Part shown: positions 25,294 to 34,143 of the stretch, one piece after another
Layout: each line of letters begins with the position of its first letter
Position numbering within the stretch: position 1 is the first letter of the stretch
Source: Christiangramia lutea
Lineage (GTDB): Bacteria; Bacteroidota; Bacteroidia; Flavobacteriales; Flavobacteriaceae
Assembly: GCF_022489035.1 (NCBI RefSeq)
Contig: NZ_JAKVTV010000002.1
Coordinates: 434,001 to 498,000 of the forward strand
Reading direction: 5' to 3'
DNA: 64,000 nucleotides
Position numbers and translations under genes: made by a program
Notes under the pieces: generated by a model
Seen by the model: the letters and a program-made list of their open reading frames with translations, nothing else
The model's database searches: none
Told to the model about the DNA's origin: nothing

Positions 25294-26270
25294 AACCGTT
25301 TGAATATTCTAAAGCTGAAAATACAACCTCTGCCATAAAACTGGCTGGAAACTCATCAATGTATATCTCGGGTGGAACCAATCTGATAGATCTCATGAAG
25401 AAGCATATTCATGAACCTGATAAACTCATAGATCTTACTGATGCTGTTTCTTCAGAAATAACTGTTCAGGAAAATGGAATTCGGATTGGTGCCATGGTGC
25501 GTAACTCAACTCTAGCTGAGGATTCCCTGATTTTGGATAAATTTCCTTTGTTATCAAGAGCCATACTTAAAGGTGCCTCCCCGCAAATAAGAAATATGGC
25601 ATCTACCGGCGGAAATTTACTTCAGCGTACACGCTGCCCCTACTTTTATGATACCGCCCTACCCTGCAATAAAAGGATTCCAGGTAGTGGTTGCGGTGCT
25701 TTAGAGGGAAATAACCGAATGTCGGCTGTTATAGGCTATTCGAATAGTTGTGTAGCTGTACATCCTTCAGATATGTGCGTGGCTTTGGTTGCATTAGATA
25801 CAAAAGTTGAGATCCTTAAACCTGATGGCAATACTGAAATGATCAATTTTGAAGATTTTCATCGGTTGCCTGGTGATAATCCCCAGAAGGACAACAACCT
25901 ACCGGATGGAGCAATTATTACAGCGATCGAAATTCAGAATAATTCCTTCAACAAAAATTACGATTATTTAAAATTGAGGGAAAGAGAATCATATGCCTTT
26001 GCCCTCATCTCGGTTGCCGCTGCCCTGGAACTCTCCGGAAACTTAATCAGGGAGGCCAGATTAGCTTCTGGCGGAGTCGCTCACAAGCCATGGCGCTGGA
26101 AGGACGCAGAAAACTTCCTGAAGGGTGAAAATGCTACTGAAGAAAATTTTAAAAAGGCGGCTGAACTGGCCATTGAAAAAATTGCGCCGTTAGAAGATAA
26201 CAAGTTTAAAACTGAAATGCTCAAGGGAGCGATACAACAATCATTCATGAATTGTGTCACAAATCGATAA
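25290..26270 (+). CDS. paoB: Periplasmic aldehyde oxidoreductase, FAD subunit (PaoB type)
   Basis: FAD-binding subunit of 326 residues of the xanthine dehydrogenase medium-chain family. ISGGTNLIDLMKK (about 27-39) and NMASTGGNLLQRTRCPYFYD (about 105-124) bind FAD. The Cys pattern RCPYF, LPCNKRIPGSGCGA and NSCVAVHPSDMC is the extra 4Fe-4S insert that marks PaoB-type subunits rather than ordinary xanthine dehydrogenases. It lies between paoA (4-nt overlap) and paoC (2-nt gap). Confidence 0.92.
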   Translation: MKPFEYSKAENTTSAIKLAGNSSMYISGGTNLIDLMKKHIHEPDKLIDLTDAVSSEITVQENGIRIGAMVRNSTLAEDSLILDKFPLLSRAILKGASPQIRNMASTGGNLLQRTRCPYFYDTALPCNKRIPGSGCGALEGNNRMSAVIGYSNSCVAVHPSDMCVALVALDTKVEILKPDGNTEMINFEDFHRLPGDNPQKDNNLPDGAIITAIEIQNNSFNKNYDYLKLRERESYAFALISVAAALELSGNLIREARLASGGVAHKPWRWKDAENFLKGENATEENFKKAAELAIEKIAPLEDNKFKTEMLKGAIQQSFMNCVTNR

Positions 26271-26272
26271 AT

Positions 26273-28480
26273 ATGGATTATTTTTTTGAGAAAGAAGTAG
26301 AAAATAATGCCCGGGGCCGAGTTGAAGCTGAAGAAAAGGTAACCGGCAAGGCTAAATATTCAGCAGAATATGATATTCCTGAACTAGCTCATGCCGTGAT
26401 GGTTGGCAGTACTATTGCTGCTGGTCGAATATTGAATATAGATATTGCGAATGCTAAAGAAGCACCCGGAGTTATTGACATTTTAACTCATAATAACCGG
26501 CCTACGGTACCTGGTATCGCTACAGAAGAGGCCTGGAAGAAATCCAGGTTTAGTTTACCCGTATTTCATACCGATAAAATTTATTACAACGAGCAGCCCA
26601 TCGCTATGGTAATTGCAGAAACCTTGGAAGATGCAACCTACGCCGCATCCCTGGTTACTGCAGATTATGAGGAATCAGAATTTGAAACAAATTTTAAGGA
26701 AGAACGAGATTCTGTCGAGACCATTGAAACTAAGGAGGAAAAAGGATCCAGAGAAAACTGGCAAAATGCTGATCATATAATAGAAAGGGAATTCAAAATA
26801 GCCATGGAAGTTCATAATCCAATGGAGCCACACGCAACCATTGCAGATTGGAAAAATGGCGAATTAACCCTCTACGATAAAAGTCAGAATGTTTATGGTG
26901 TTCAGGGAAATATTGCGAAGCTTTTCGATATAAGTGAAAATAACATCAGGGTAATTTCTGAATTTGTAGGGGGTGGATTTGGCTCGGGATTATTAGTCTG
27001 GCCAAATACCGTCGTAGCAATAATGGCATCTCAGCATTTAAACAGGCCAGTGAAAGTCGTTCTTACAAGACCTCAAATGTTTACTAGTGTTGGGCACCGG
27101 CCAGAATCCTGGCAACGCTTTAAAATTGGTGCAGATAAATCTGGAAAGTTTTTGGGATGCTATCATCAGGCTAAGCATGCCACTTCCAGCCATACCGGAC
27201 ATACAGATAATATTACCGGTTTAACCTGGAAGCATTATCACTTCCCCAATATTAAAACTGAACAGGAAGAAATACCACTAAATATTCCCAAACCTACATG
27301 GATGCGTGGTCCCGGTGATGCTTCCGGAGCATTTGCAATTGAGAGCATCGTAGATGAACTATGTGAAAAATTAGATATGGACCCCGTAGAAGTTCGATTA
27401 ATGAACTTATCTGAAACTGATTCACAAGGAAAACCATGGTCTACTAACTATTTAAACGAATGTTTAAAGATAGGTGCAGAAAAAATAGGATGGAATAAAA
27501 ATCGAAAATCCAAGCCTGGAGAATTGAAGGAAGGTGAATGGAATATTGGTTATGGTATGGCAGTGGGATTTTGGAACGCGGGCAGACAGGATGCCGATGC
27601 ATCTATCGAAATGAAACCTAATGGGGATATTATTGTTAGATCTGCAATGACCGATATTGGTACAGGAACCGGTACGGCTATGCAAAATATGGCTCATAAT
27701 TTTCTGGGGATTCCAAAAAATAAAATAGCTATTGAACTAGGTGATTCCGACTTACCATATGCACCTTCTCAGGGAGGAAGCTGGGGGTTATCCTCTCTTA
27801 GTGGAGGTGTCGCTGCAGCTTGTAAATCGCTTAAAACAAAACTTGTTGATCTTGCTTACGGTTCAAAGTTTGAGAAAGGCAAAGGAAATTTGAAACTCGT
27901 AAAATTAAATTCTGACGGAATAAGTATGGAAGACGATAGTCTTGAGCCTGTATCTTATAAATCAATATTCGATAAAAACAACTTAGGTGTTTTAAACGTA
28001 AAAGCTTCATCTTCCCCTAGAGAAGAAGCCAAAAAATATGGTTTTTGTTCTTCCGCAGCTCACTACGTAAAATTAAAAGTGAATAAACTTACCGGGGACA
28101 TAAAAATACTTGAGATGGTAAGCGTTGCAGATGGAGGTAAAATTATCAACGATCAGGCAGCAGCAAATCAGGTGATTGGAGCAGCCATTGGAGGAATTGG
28201 AATGGCATTGATGGAAAAACAGGATATAGATCATAATCACGGTCGCTTAATTGGGAATGACCTGGCGGGCTATCACTTTCCATGTAATGCAGATGCTCCT
28301 ATCATCGATGTTTCTTTTATTGATAAACCAGATTATAATAGAAATCCAGCCGGTGCAAAAGGACTGGGAGAGGTTGGGATTATTGGTTGTGCAGCAGCGA
28401 TCACCAATGCTATTTACAATGCAACCGGTAAAAGAATGCGGGATTTACCAGTTACACCAGATAAAATTTTAATGGCTTAA
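26273..28480 (+). CDS. paoC: Periplasmic aldehyde oxidoreductase, molybdopterin subunit (PaoC type)
   Basis: Molybdenum-binding subunit of 735 residues from the ATG at 26273; a TTG seven codons earlier would overlap paoB and is less likely. It shows FVGGGFGSGLLVWPN (cofactor loop), TWMRGPGDASGAFAIES, SQGGSWGLSSLSGG and the C-terminal GAKGLGEVGIIG, whose Glu is the catalytic base in this family. It should oxidise aldehydes to acids with release of electrons outside the cytoplasm. No PaoD/XdhC-type chaperone gene is adjacent, so cofactor insertion must rely on genes elsewhere. Confidence 0.92.
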   Translation: MDYFFEKEVENNARGRVEAEEKVTGKAKYSAEYDIPELAHAVMVGSTIAAGRILNIDIANAKEAPGVIDILTHNNRPTVPGIATEEAWKKSRFSLPVFHTDKIYYNEQPIAMVIAETLEDATYAASLVTADYEESEFETNFKEERDSVETIETKEEKGSRENWQNADHIIEREFKIAMEVHNPMEPHATIADWKNGELTLYDKSQNVYGVQGNIAKLFDISENNIRVISEFVGGGFGSGLLVWPNTVVAIMASQHLNRPVKVVLTRPQMFTSVGHRPESWQRFKIGADKSGKFLGCYHQAKHATSSHTGHTDNITGLTWKHYHFPNIKTEQEEIPLNIPKPTWMRGPGDASGAFAIESIVDELCEKLDMDPVEVRLMNLSETDSQGKPWSTNYLNECLKIGAEKIGWNKNRKSKPGELKEGEWNIGYGMAVGFWNAGRQDADASIEMKPNGDIIVRSAMTDIGTGTGTAMQNMAHNFLGIPKNKIAIELGDSDLPYAPSQGGSWGLSSLSGGVAAACKSLKTKLVDLAYGSKFEKGKGNLKLVKLNSDGISMEDDSLEPVSYKSIFDKNNLGVLNVKASSSPREEAKKYGFCSSAAHYVKLKVNKLTGDIKILEMVSVADGGKIINDQAAANQVIGAAIGGIGMALMEKQDIDHNHGRLIGNDLAGYHFPCNADAPIIDVSFIDKPDYNRNPAGAKGLGEVGIIGCAAAITNAIYNATGKRMRDLPVTPDKILMA

Positions 28481-28545
28481 TTGGTTAGGTTTCAGAAATT
28501 TATTTTTGTGATTTAAAAAAGCCCGATAGTTTTTTAAAAAAAGCA

Positions 28546-28575
28546 TTGTTTTATTTATAAAGTGGCTTATATTTG
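28546..28575 (+). promoter_or_regulatory. Bacteroidota-type promoter for tRNA-Arg
   Basis: TTG (28546-28548), a 19-nt spacer and TATATTTG (28568-28575), followed by CAACCGCAAAA exactly as at the tRNA-Ser promoter. It ends 12 nt before tRNA-Arg. Confidence 0.75.
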
Positions 28576-28587
28576 CAACCGCAAAAA

Positions 28588-28661
28588 GGTCTCGTAGCTC
28601 AGCTGGATAGAGCATCTGCCTTCTAAGCAGACGGTCACAGGTTCGAATCCTGTCGAGATCA
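28588..28661 (+). tRNA. tRNA-Arg (anticodon TCT)
   Basis: Acceptor GGTCTCG pairs with CGAGATC (one G-U), discriminator A, no encoded CCA. Anticodon stem TCTGC/GCAGA encloses CTTCTAA, giving TCT (reads AGA). T arm ACAGGTTCGAATCCTGT. Confidence 0.96.
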
Positions 28662-28662
28662 C

Positions 28663-28691
28663 AAAAAGCCTCGCATTCGCGGGGCTTTTTT
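28663..28691. terminator. Bidirectional terminator after tRNA-Arg
   Basis: AAAAAGCCTCGC and GCGGGGCTTTTT pair over the 4-nt loop ATTC with one G-U and run into T's. It ends the tRNA transcript and can also end the minus-strand operon stopping at 28719. Confidence 0.85.
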
Positions 28692-28718
28692 GTTTTTATT
28701 CTTCCGTTTTTCCTAAAC

Positions 28719-29444
28719 TTAAAACTGGTAATAACATGCTCCGAAAGGAATTTGTTCTAGGCTGGTTTTATCTATTTCCTCATCAAATTTTTCCTTTTCC
28801 TGCAAATCATAGAATAGGTAATGCACATTTCCATATTTACAAATAGAACCGATGGAAGCAGCATTCAGCCCACAAAAGGAAATATCCTGAAATTCTATAT
28901 TATCTTTTCTTAGGTTCAATAAATGCCTGATCAAAACGTCGAGGTCGTTTCCACCCGCAAGAATGGCTCCTGAAAAGTCATCTTCAATATCCATCTTTTT
29001 AAACCAATTCAAGGCTTCCAAATCCCTTATTGTGTCTAAAGAAGACAGCCAGTTAAACGGAAAATCCATAATAAACTGAATCCCACCCCAACCAAGATTT
29101 TGGTCCAGCCTACTTAGTTCCTGACCAAAAAGGCTTATATGATCTTCAAAATTATCAGAAGTTGTGGTTAATATGGTTTCAGCCTTAAATCGACCAATTT
29201 CAGGCACTACCTGAATATTATCCCGAATCGGTTCAAATTCCTCTAAAACCGGCTTGTTCCTTTCGGCGCATTCTTCTTCAGAAAGCTCCACCCATTTTTG
29301 CTTTTCTTCGAGATAATTTTCACCTGGAATAAATAAAGGGTAATTCTTGCCAGGAGCATATACTTCAGCCTGTACGTTCTGGACATAGGCAGCCAGAATC
29401 TTATTTCTATTAAGACATTCTTCCCTGGTGATCAATTCAAGCAT
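28719..29444 (-). CDS. Hypothetical protein, 241 residues
   Basis: I do not recognise this protein. It is acidic, soluble and without signal peptide. The N-terminal half has LITREECLNRNKILAAY and a second similar stretch, WVELSEEECAERNKPVLEEF (about 52-71), as if a short unit were duplicated. The middle has LGWGGIQFIMDFPFNWLSS and the end FCGLNAASIGSICKYGNVHY. It is the last gene of a minus-strand run of unknown genes, 34 nt after the thioredoxin-like/MORN gene. Confidence 0.7.
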   Translation of the reverse strand: MLELITREECLNRNKILAAYVQNVQAEVYAPGKNYPLFIPGENYLEEKQKWVELSEEECAERNKPVLEEFEPIRDNIQVVPEIGRFKAETILTTTSDNFEDHISLFGQELSRLDQNLGWGGIQFIMDFPFNWLSSLDTIRDLEALNWFKKMDIEDDFSGAILAGGNDLDVLIRHLLNLRKDNIEFQDISFCGLNAASIGSICKYGNVHYLFYDLQEKEKFDEEIDKTSLEQIPFGACYYQF

Positions 29445-29478
29445 ACCTGAAAACTTTTTAAATTTCAGCTTTATCCAT

Positions 29479-30537
29479 TTAGATCTCTACCCATTCTGTA
29501 CCTTTTCGCTTAAATTTTTTATCTACTTTTCCTGCCATATAGGTAATATACTCACCAGTATATTTGCCGTTTTCAAGATGATATTGAGTTGCCCGGTCTC
29601 CAAAGTCGTTGTACAGAATTACAGATCCGGTTCCATTTTTTATGGTTCCGTGGTCTACTTTTTTACCAGAAAGGTCGTAGGTGTACAAAATATTGTAGAT
29701 CATCCCGTTTTTATATTCAAATTCATTTTTCAATTTTCCACCTACGTACCAGTTTTTTTCACCTATGAGTTCGTTATTTTTATAAACAGTTTCTTTAGTT
29801 TTTAATCCAAATTTTTCATAATAAGAAAATTTCCCTTCCCTTATGGTTAGTTCTTTATCCTTGAAATATCCCTGCATTTGTAGACTTCCATCTGCCCACC
29901 TGTCCTGTACATAATAAAGGCCATCAATATGGTCTACCGTACGAAAATAGAAGTGAGTAGCTTTATTAGCATAATTCCAGTCCTCATCATAATACACCAG
30001 TTTGCTGCCAATACTTTCAGCAGCGTTGATAAGGTTCCTTGCGGTTTTTTCTGCATCTTCTTCCACCCATCCCAACTTGGAATAAATCAATTTCCCATCC
30101 TTAAAAAGGTAACTGTATGGAGCCCGAGTTTCGGTTTTATTATGAAACGATCTAATATTATTATCAGGATCCATATAAATATCAAAGGTCCAGCCTTTGG
30201 ATATGGCAAATTCCTTGATGCCCATCACGGCATCATCTTCTGGCACATATACGTTTAATCCAATTACATTAATTTTAAATCCGTCCAATCGGTATCTTTT
30301 CATTTCCTCATGCAGGATCTCGAGAGCCTCCACACACACTTCGCAATCATTGAAATAGGTGAAAAGAATCACTGGGTCGGAATTGTTTTTAATTATATCG
30401 TTCACCTTAACTTCAATGCCTCCAAGAGTTTGAACTTTAACTTCAGAAATCGAAGCCTGGGACCAGGCATTTGAAGTAAATAAAACAGTTAGCAATAGCG
30501 GGATTGCCAGTTTTAAAAAAGATTTTAAAGTATTCAT
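29479..30537 (-). CDS. Exported thioredoxin-like protein with C-terminal MORN-like (YwqK-type) repeats
   Basis: Protein of 352 residues with a signal peptide (to about SQA, residue 28). A thioredoxin-like domain (about 45-190) has the active-site type motif CEVC in FTYFNDCEVCVEALEILH. From about 205 to the end it shows repeats such as GSLQMQGYFKDKEL, KEGKFSYYEKFG-like and NGKYTGEYITY, the G-x-x-x-x-Y pattern of MORN_2/YwqK-type beta strands. This combination suggests a periplasmic or surface redox protein with a binding platform. It neighbours a leucine-rich repeat protein and a secreted unknown. Function unknown. Confidence 0.8.
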   Translation of the reverse strand: MNTLKSFLKLAIPLLLTVLFTSNAWSQASISEVKVQTLGGIEVKVNDIIKNNSDPVILFTYFNDCEVCVEALEILHEEMKRYRLDGFKINVIGLNVYVPEDDAVMGIKEFAISKGWTFDIYMDPDNNIRSFHNKTETRAPYSYLFKDGKLIYSKLGWVEEDAEKTARNLINAAESIGSKLVYYDEDWNYANKATHFYFRTVDHIDGLYYVQDRWADGSLQMQGYFKDKELTIREGKFSYYEKFGLKTKETVYKNNELIGEKNWYVGGKLKNEFEYKNGMIYNILYTYDLSGKKVDHGTIKNGTGSVILYNDFGDRATQYHLENGKYTGEYITYMAGKVDKKFKRKGTEWVEI

Positions 30538-30574
30538 TTTTGTTCGAATTTAGTTGACAGTATTGATTGTAGAT

Positions 30575-31066
30575 TTATGGTTTTGAACTTTTATATGGCT
30601 TGTAATTTACGATGAGCTCACAATCCGGCCGTTTTTTGAGAAAATGATCAAGACTGGATTCGTCAATTTCAGGCGGACTTACGATGAGGGTCTTCAGGTT
30701 TGGCAAATCTGATAATCGTTTAACCCCGCCGCAAGTGACTTCTGTGCTTCCCAGATGCAGAAGTTCCAGGCTTTTTAAGTACAAAAGGTGATCGATGGCC
30801 CGGTCAGAAATATTCATCGATTTCAATCTTAACTCCCTTATAAATTCAAGGTTTTGCAGGCAGGGCATTCCGTCGTCATCTATCAGGTTATTATCCAGGT
30901 CGAGTCTTTCTATTCTCCGAATTCTACTGGTAATAAAGCATAACTCCTCATTGGTGAAACTTTCATCCCTAAGGTTAAAATGTTCTATTTCTGTGGGGAT
31001 GTTTGACTTGCTCCCAAAACTGAATTTGGTCTTCCAGAAGCGTTTTTCCTTTTTACTGAAACTCAT
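30575..31066 (-). CDS. Leucine-rich repeat protein (RNI-like), 163 residues
   Basis: Small cytoplasmic protein with about four leucine-rich repeats from residue 50 to 135, e.g. IRRIERLDLDNNLIDDDGM, FIRELRLKSMNISDRAIDHL and SLELLHLGSTEVTCGGVKRL. The units are of the ribonuclease-inhibitor-like type. The basic N-terminus (SFSKKEKRFWKTKFSFG) has no signal peptide. Such repeats bind other proteins; no catalytic domain is present. It lies 2 nt after the secreted 168-residue gene. Confidence 0.78.
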   Translation of the reverse strand: MSFSKKEKRFWKTKFSFGSKSNIPTEIEHFNLRDESFTNEELCFITSRIRRIERLDLDNNLIDDDGMPCLQNLEFIRELRLKSMNISDRAIDHLLYLKSLELLHLGSTEVTCGGVKRLSDLPNLKTLIVSPPEIDESSLDHFLKKRPDCELIVNYKPYKSSKP

Positions 31067-31068
31067 AA

Positions 31069-31575
31069 CTATTTTTTCCTAAACCCGCAGACACTTGCAT
31101 CGTGCTGTAACTTATGGTATTTCTCTGTGGTATACTTTAAATGTTTGAAGGCCGCATTCAACAAGTAGCTGTCTTTTTCTGAATCTACGTAGATCTCTAG
31201 GTAATCAAGTTCAGCTTCCTTTCTACTATTACAATCCCGCGAAAAGCCCAGTTTTAGTTCCCCGTTGAAATTTGAAACCTCAACAAGATTGACCACGGGA
31301 AGTTCCACGGCGGTGATATATTCAACGGGATCGTTGAGTTCCACCGTGGTATTATACAGCTGAATGACTACTTTTTCGTAGTCTTTATTCTTTTTAATGA
31401 AAATAGAATCTACGTGTTCAGCTTCCTCATTGGAAGGAACCCTGTAATACAACTGGTTAATATTAGTTCTGGTTTCGTTGATGTGGTCAACGGCTGAATC
31501 CCACTCCTGCGCAGAAGTGGCGGTTGGATATAAAAGACTGAATGCGATTAAGTAAGGAAGATATAAAATCTTCAT
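31069..31575 (-). CDS. Hypothetical secreted protein, 168 residues
   Basis: Signal peptide MKILYLPYLIAFSLLYPTAT ending near SAQ, then an acidic soluble domain with two Cys (DCNSRKEAEL and ASVCGFRKK) that could form a disulfide. There is no known family. The stop lies 2 nt before the leucine-rich repeat gene start, so the two are coupled. Confidence 0.72.
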   Translation of the reverse strand: MKILYLPYLIAFSLLYPTATSAQEWDSAVDHINETRTNINQLYYRVPSNEEAEHVDSIFIKKNKDYEKVVIQLYNTTVELNDPVEYITAVELPVVNLVEVSNFNGELKLGFSRDCNSRKEAELDYLEIYVDSEKDSYLLNAAFKHLKYTTEKYHKLQHDASVCGFRKK

Positions 31576-31638
31576 TAGGTTAATTCAGTATTGGTTAGCG
31601 CTACTAAAATAAAAAACTTTTTTAATATTTGTTTAACA

Positions 31639-31653
31639 CTTCAAATTTTGAAG
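31639..31653. other. 15-bp palindrome between two unknown genes
   Basis: CTTCAAA-T-TTTGAAG is perfectly symmetric around one base, 64 nt upstream of the secreted-protein gene start at 31575. It may be an operator. No T run follows, so it is not a typical terminator. Confidence 0.35.
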
Positions 31654-31680
31654 ATTATCCAGCCTTATAATAATTATTTT

Positions 31681-32076
31681 TCAGGAAGTAGAATAAGTTG
31701 AAGATTTCAGATACCCGAACAGAATAAACAGCAATTTATCTTCATATGGGCTTAAGCTGTCGGATTCCAGGAGAAACACTTCAGAAAGCGATTCGATCAT
31801 TTCCTGTTCGTCGATGTCGCCAAGTAAATTTTTGGCCTTTTCAGCAAGTGCAAGATTAGACCTGTTCCTGGTCGCGATCAATAAACGAATAGAATTCTTC
31901 CTGTTTTCTTCGGCGAGTAAACAGCCTATCATTCCGATGCTTTCGTGATCTTCCGTATCGCAAGCCCTAAGAATTTCCTTTTCCTTTTCTGAGAGTTCGC
32001 AATTCGATAGACGTAAAAGCTCTTCCCTGCGTTCAAATTCAGAATTGGGGCTTAAAATCGCTCGTTTATTTATCAT
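31681..32076 (-). CDS. Hypothetical protein, 131 residues
   Basis: I do not recognise it. It is helical, acidic and Leu/Glu-rich (LLRLSNCELSEKEKEILRA; HESIGMIGCLLAEENRK) with three Cys and a hydrophobic C-terminal helix (LLFILFGYL). It is the first gene of the minus-strand run, separated from the next by 105 nt that contain a 15-bp palindrome (31639-31653), so it may not share a transcript with it. Confidence 0.65.
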   Translation of the reverse strand: MINKRAILSPNSEFERREELLRLSNCELSEKEKEILRACDTEDHESIGMIGCLLAEENRKNSIRLLIATRNRSNLALAEKAKNLLGDIDEQEMIESLSEVFLLESDSLSPYEDKLLFILFGYLKSSTYSTS

Positions 32077-32292
32077 TTAAAATTTTATTTCAGCAGAAAT
32101 TAGAGTGTTTAAGAACCAAGCAATCTTTTCCTAATTATTTTAAAACCATTCTTAAAGTATTGTCAAAAGACCGCAATAAAGGTAGTAAAGCTTTTAATCT
32201 TCCTAAATTGAGTATTACAAACCTTTTAACCAATCAGTCAAACCCTATAAATAGTGTATTAAGGTCCACTATGAAAAAAAGTTTTCAAAAAA

Positions 32293-34143
32293 ATGCAGGC
32301 AATACCTGATTTATCTGAAAATTCCATTGAACAAATATTAACAATTCTCGAAAAAGATAAAGAGATTAATTGTAAACTTCCCGGTAAAGGAATTTTACAC
32401 ATTGAAAAAGAACTTCCCTATCTGGTTATTTACAGACGTAAAAAGAATGATAGGGGGACCAGGAGATTTGTAACTAACGAATCTTCCTACCTCATCATTG
32501 GTGATCAGGATTTTTCCGATTACAAAAAATTACTCTATAGGATCGCAGATAAGATTTCAGCTAAAATGAAATCCTACCTTCTTTTTGAGATCTATTCAGG
32601 TAAATCTGACTCAAGAAAGGTTAGTATCAAAGGTCCTGCAAAAAGATTGCCTTCGAGCCTGGATTCCCTTAAAGAAGATTTTCTGAAAATAAATAATGAA
32701 TTCAGGGGAATATATCTTGATACAGAGATACTGGACACTCCTTACCGGCAGGCTGAAAATGAGGAACCTTTGTTGTCCATTGAAGAAGCAAAAAACTGTG
32801 GTGCAGTGGTCGTTGGTCTTGAGATCCCCCCGGTTTATCGAAATGAAGAGAATAAACTATATCCTGTTTTCTTCAGAAACTTCAAGGATTTTGTGATAAA
32901 AGCAATGCATCGCTCCTTCTACGAATTCATTAGGGTTCAATCTTCAGGAGGTGTTGCGAGTTTCAATGCCCTGGGAAGAAAGTACCTTAAACAGATCGTT
33001 TTCGACATAGATAAACAACTTGCTGATATCGAAAGATCATATCAGTTTCTATGGCTGGTTTCCCCAGCGAATATTCATGAAATAAAAAAAGAATTCTTTA
33101 AAAGCGATTATAAGAATGTAATAGATTATCATTACAGGTTATTACCGGTAGATCCAGATGTTCTAAAGAGAAAATTATACAACCTTAAAATCGAGGATAT
33201 TGATGATCCGGCTATGTCTTACCTGTTCCGGGAAAAACGCGAGGAGTTGGATATGCAAATAAGCATGTTAAGTGAACGTGGAACGAAAAATTTCATGTAT
33301 GACAGTATCAGGCTATATAAGGGAGTGGAAAAGAAATTATGCGAAGAAGCCAGAAATATTCTTGAGAACGTCCCTGAAAAAAATGGAAATGATGAAGATG
33401 ACTTACTAGATTCAAAAGCCTTCAGTAGTCTGGCCAGGAAAGAATTTGATTTCTTCAGAAAACAGGATGAAAATTTTAAATGTAAGGTGCACATACGAAA
33501 AGATGTAAACGTCATGATGGTTTCCCATGGTGAATTATACATCCCAGCAGACTATAAGATGAATCGTATTGAAGCTGAAGCTCTTATTCAGCATGAAGTT
33601 GGCACGCATGTTTTAACATATTATAACGGGAGTAATCAACCATTGCATCAGTTAAGCATTGGCCTGGCAGATTATGACCCCCTTCAGGAAGGTCTGGCAG
33701 TCATGTCTGAGTTCATGGTTGATGGACTTACAGGAAATCGTCTAAGGGTGCTCGCAGGTCGTGTGATTGCTGGAGAAGCTTTAATGGAAGGTGGTAATTT
33801 TCAGGAGATATTCAGGTTGCTGAAACTCGACTTTGGTTTTACCCCGGAAAGGGCTTTTAATATAACCTCTCGTATTATGCAGGGTGGCGGATTCATAAAA
33901 GATATCATCTATTTAAAAGGTTTAGTCCTTTTAATGGATCACCTAAAAAACGGAGGAGATTATGAACCCCTTCTTGCCGGAAAATTCGGCATTAAACACA
34001 CGGAAATTATAAAGGAACTTACCGAAAGGAAAGTTCTTAAACCTTTACAGGTGAAACCTAGCTACCTGTACAGCGAAAAAATGTATGAAAAGTTAGATCT
34101 AATCAGGAATGGCTTAAGCCTTCCGCAAATGGTATGTAAATGA
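32293..34143 (+). CDS. DUF1704 (QEGLA-motif, MATCAP-like) zinc metallopeptidase-like protein
   Basis: Protein of 616 residues. LIQHEVGTHVLTYYNG places an HExxxH-type zinc motif at 434-439, and DPLQEGLAVMSEF some 40 residues on supplies the family QEGLA motif and a third ligand Glu. This is the DUF1704 family, named in databases for an effect on flavohemoglobin expression; eukaryotic relatives are the MATCAP tubulin carboxypeptidases. A role as a C-terminal amino acid hydrolase is therefore plausible but inferred. Its stop overlaps the GshB-like ligase start by ATGA, so the two are tightly linked. Confidence 0.85.
   Translation: MQAIPDLSENSIEQILTILEKDKEINCKLPGKGILHIEKELPYLVIYRRKKNDRGTRRFVTNESSYLIIGDQDFSDYKKLLYRIADKISAKMKSYLLFEIYSGKSDSRKVSIKGPAKRLPSSLDSLKEDFLKINNEFRGIYLDTEILDTPYRQAENEEPLLSIEEAKNCGAVVVGLEIPPVYRNEENKLYPVFFRNFKDFVIKAMHRSFYEFIRVQSSGGVASFNALGRKYLKQIVFDIDKQLADIERSYQFLWLVSPANIHEIKKEFFKSDYKNVIDYHYRLLPVDPDVLKRKLYNLKIEDIDDPAMSYLFREKREELDMQISMLSERGTKNFMYDSIRLYKGVEKKLCEEARNILENVPEKNGNDEDDLLDSKAFSSLARKEFDFFRKQDENFKCKVHIRKDVNVMMVSHGELYIPADYKMNRIEAEALIQHEVGTHVLTYYNGSNQPLHQLSIGLADYDPLQEGLAVMSEFMVDGLTGNRLRVLAGRVIAGEALMEGGNFQEIFRLLKLDFGFTPERAFNITSRIMQGGGFIKDIIYLKGLVLLMDHLKNGGDYEPLLAGKFGIKHTEIIKELTERKVLKPLQVKPSYLYSEKMYEKLDLIRNGLSLPQMVCK

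Noticed and set aside
29479-30537. Toxin-antitoxin antitoxin (YwqK label)
   Set aside because: Only the repeat type matches; the protein is exported and fused to a thioredoxin-like domain, and no toxin gene is recognisable beside it.
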